Shown: piece after piece, positions 62,285 through 64,000 of the stretch | Layout: every line of letters begins with the position of its first letter | Position numbering within the stretch: the first letter of the stretch is position 1 | DNA from: Amaurobius ferox | Lineage: Eukaryota > Arthropoda > Arachnida > Araneae > Amaurobiidae | Direction: 5' to 3' | Length of the DNA: 64,000 nt | NCBI GenBank assembly: GCA_951213105.1 | Contig: OX578142.1 | Span: 124,077,731-124,141,730, forward strand | The notes under the pieces: generated by a model | The model's input: the letters and a program-made list of their open reading frames with translations, nothing else | What the model was told of the DNA's origin: nothing | Database searches by the model: none | Made by a program: the position numbers and the translations under genes

Positions 62285-64000
62285 CTAGCAGCATACCCGT
62301 TCTTCGTACGGAATATATAATATAAAGAAACTTATAATTCGCAATCATGTGCAAATTCTGTTAAGATATTAAATTTATTGCTCCTAAAGAGAAGTTTAAA
62401 AATATCTGTTCTCACTATGCAAAATTATCTTCATGAGCAGATCTGAAGAATAAAACATCCTGGCCCCTTTTGTAAGCAAATTTACAAAAAAAAAGGAATT
62501 ATATCAATATATGCAACCCCGTACTACTTATATTGTCGCAGATTAGAAAATATGCCAGTGTGCTAGTAGAAGATTCCCCGTATTACAATATGAGTCTCAA
62601 AAATATTTGCCAAAATAAAAGAGATGACGTAATAAATTGGAAATATCAATAATCCCCGTAATCTTTATACCAGAAGGCGTAATTGATTCCAATATATGCC
62701 AATATATAATAAAATATATGCCAATATACCTGTACTACTTATATTCTCATAGATTAGAAGACATAATGCATTTGTAGAAGATTACTCGTACAAAGTACTA
62801 TATATGAGTTTCAACAATTTTCGGCATAATAAAACAATGACATAATAACTTGAAAATATCAATAATCCCTGAATCAACAGTCCCCAAAAATATCAATAAT
62901 AATAATAATGTTTAAACCTGGGGACCGTAATTGATATTATCCAGTCAAAAATGCAATGCCAATGAAATTTATTTTATATACATATCTTTATTATTCAAAT
63001 CGGAAAAGATTTAATATAAAATCGTATGCGGCATAACACATTGGATACGTCGCTAAGCGACATGATATCATTTGCTTCAAATAAATTGATGGAAATCATA
63101 TCGTGGGACTGTAGAACAGATAGACCCATTTTGCGACAAATTGACGAAACATCATCACAATACTATCCCCTAACAAAATACAATTATTTTCATTTATTAA
63201 GCGCAATTTTATCAATTCCAGGATATTTTATAGACTCACAAATACTTTTATCAATTTCGTGATATTAAAAAAATTCTTTAAATGTGTTACTAAGTAGGAT
63301 GGATGGATTGATCGACAAATGCTACCGAAACATCATTTCAGTACTCTATTCTAAAAAGCAAATCATTGATTAGCGCCAATTTTATAAATTTGGAAACATT
63401 TCCGCTAATTTGGTAAAGTTTAAGAGAAGTTACCAAGTTATTTAGAGATATTCCACTAAATTCGTAGCTCTGAATTTGCAGATCTGAAGAATAAAATATC
63501 TTGATCCCGTTTGCATATACTAAATGAAAACACTAAAATTGTATTATAAGATACAGCCGTTCTACTCTTTTTCTGCTTCAACAATCGGCTAAATGAATTT
63601 ATTGGGTACACACAATATATGAGTTTATTAGCTAAACACAATATATAAGTTGGAAACCACTTCTCTAAAATAAATGAAAGTCATGTACGCGGTCGGCAAT
63701 TTATATATTTAAAAGAACAATCAAACCGTTCATTTAAAAATATATTTTTACATCCATTTATTTATTATTCAAATAGAAAAAATAATAATAAATATTAACA
63801 ACACATTTAATTTCATTCCGTTGCCGAGCAACATGATATAAGATAGAATCTTCCTCATAAAATGCAAAATTTAATAGCCATTTTTATTTCTTTATACTTT
63901 TAATTTTTCAGTAAAAGCTCGTATAATATAAACCAAGGAGATAGATTTCCCATTTAAATCATGTTTCAAACAATTGATGTTTTCAGAAAGTGACTAATTA
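62285..64000 (-). mobile_element. Helitron 3' part, continues beyond the window
   Basis: CTAG at 62,285-62,288 (minus) is directly joined to the 5' end of the preceding Helitron. The sequence follows the 2.26-kb type and reaches the 5'-region sequence by 64,000 without its own 5' end. Confidence 0.85.

Overview
This 64 kb window is AT-rich, repeat-dominated animal DNA. The mix of transposons (BEL/Pao, RTE, mariner, Tigger-like, a probable Penelope-like element, TGTC-rich Helitrons, tRNA/5S-headed SINEs) fits an arthropod. A spider or other chelicerate is my best guess, but that is inference. I found no host protein-coding gene I can defend. No protein gene is intact; every recognisable coding region is a decayed transposon gene.

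Layout. 1-5,707: two divergent non-autonomous Helitron blocks, 124 bp apart. 5,909-6,366: a dimeric SINE with a 5S rRNA-like head. 7,652-13,471: a nearly complete but pseudogenised BEL/Pao LTR retrotransposon with 225/233-bp LTRs and a 5-bp target duplication. 13.5-17.6 kb: mostly featureless DNA with short tandem repeats and one SINE. 17.6-20.8 kb: two copies of an unclassified ~1-1.3 kb repeat. 21,071-31,568: a Helitron array of three composite elements, one nested inside another and one joined head-to-tail. 31.6-40.3 kb: low-information DNA with two SINEs, a Tigger-like fragment, a tandem duplication and one unassigned ORF. 40.3-44.8 kb: a mariner-superfamily remnant split by a 5'-truncated RTE LINE. 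44,843-45,298: a 76-bp minisatellite. 45,919-47,172: a full-length mariner with inverted repeats and a dead transposase. 49.0-51.2 kb: a reverse-transcriptase relic, probably Penelope-like. 51.3 kb: a long AC/AT microsatellite. 52-53.3 kb: an inverted third copy of the unclassified repeat. 53,591-64,000: four Helitrons on the minus strand, joined exactly head-to-tail.

The most interesting material is structural. (i) The Helitron arrays have base-exact CTAG|TC junctions. A composite subfamily appears to have arisen when an internal 3' terminus changed from CTAG to TTAG and was read through. (ii) One SINE lineage seems to have replaced a broken tRNA-type promoter (box B deleted) with a 5S rRNA-derived one, and moved as a unit with 15-bp target duplications. 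(iii) The BEL element's LTRs are almost identical although its coding region carries about nine disablements. (iv) There are two long recent tandem duplications, of 721 bp and about 888 bp. All Helitrons here lack Rep/helicase coding sequence, so they must depend on an enzyme encoded elsewhere.
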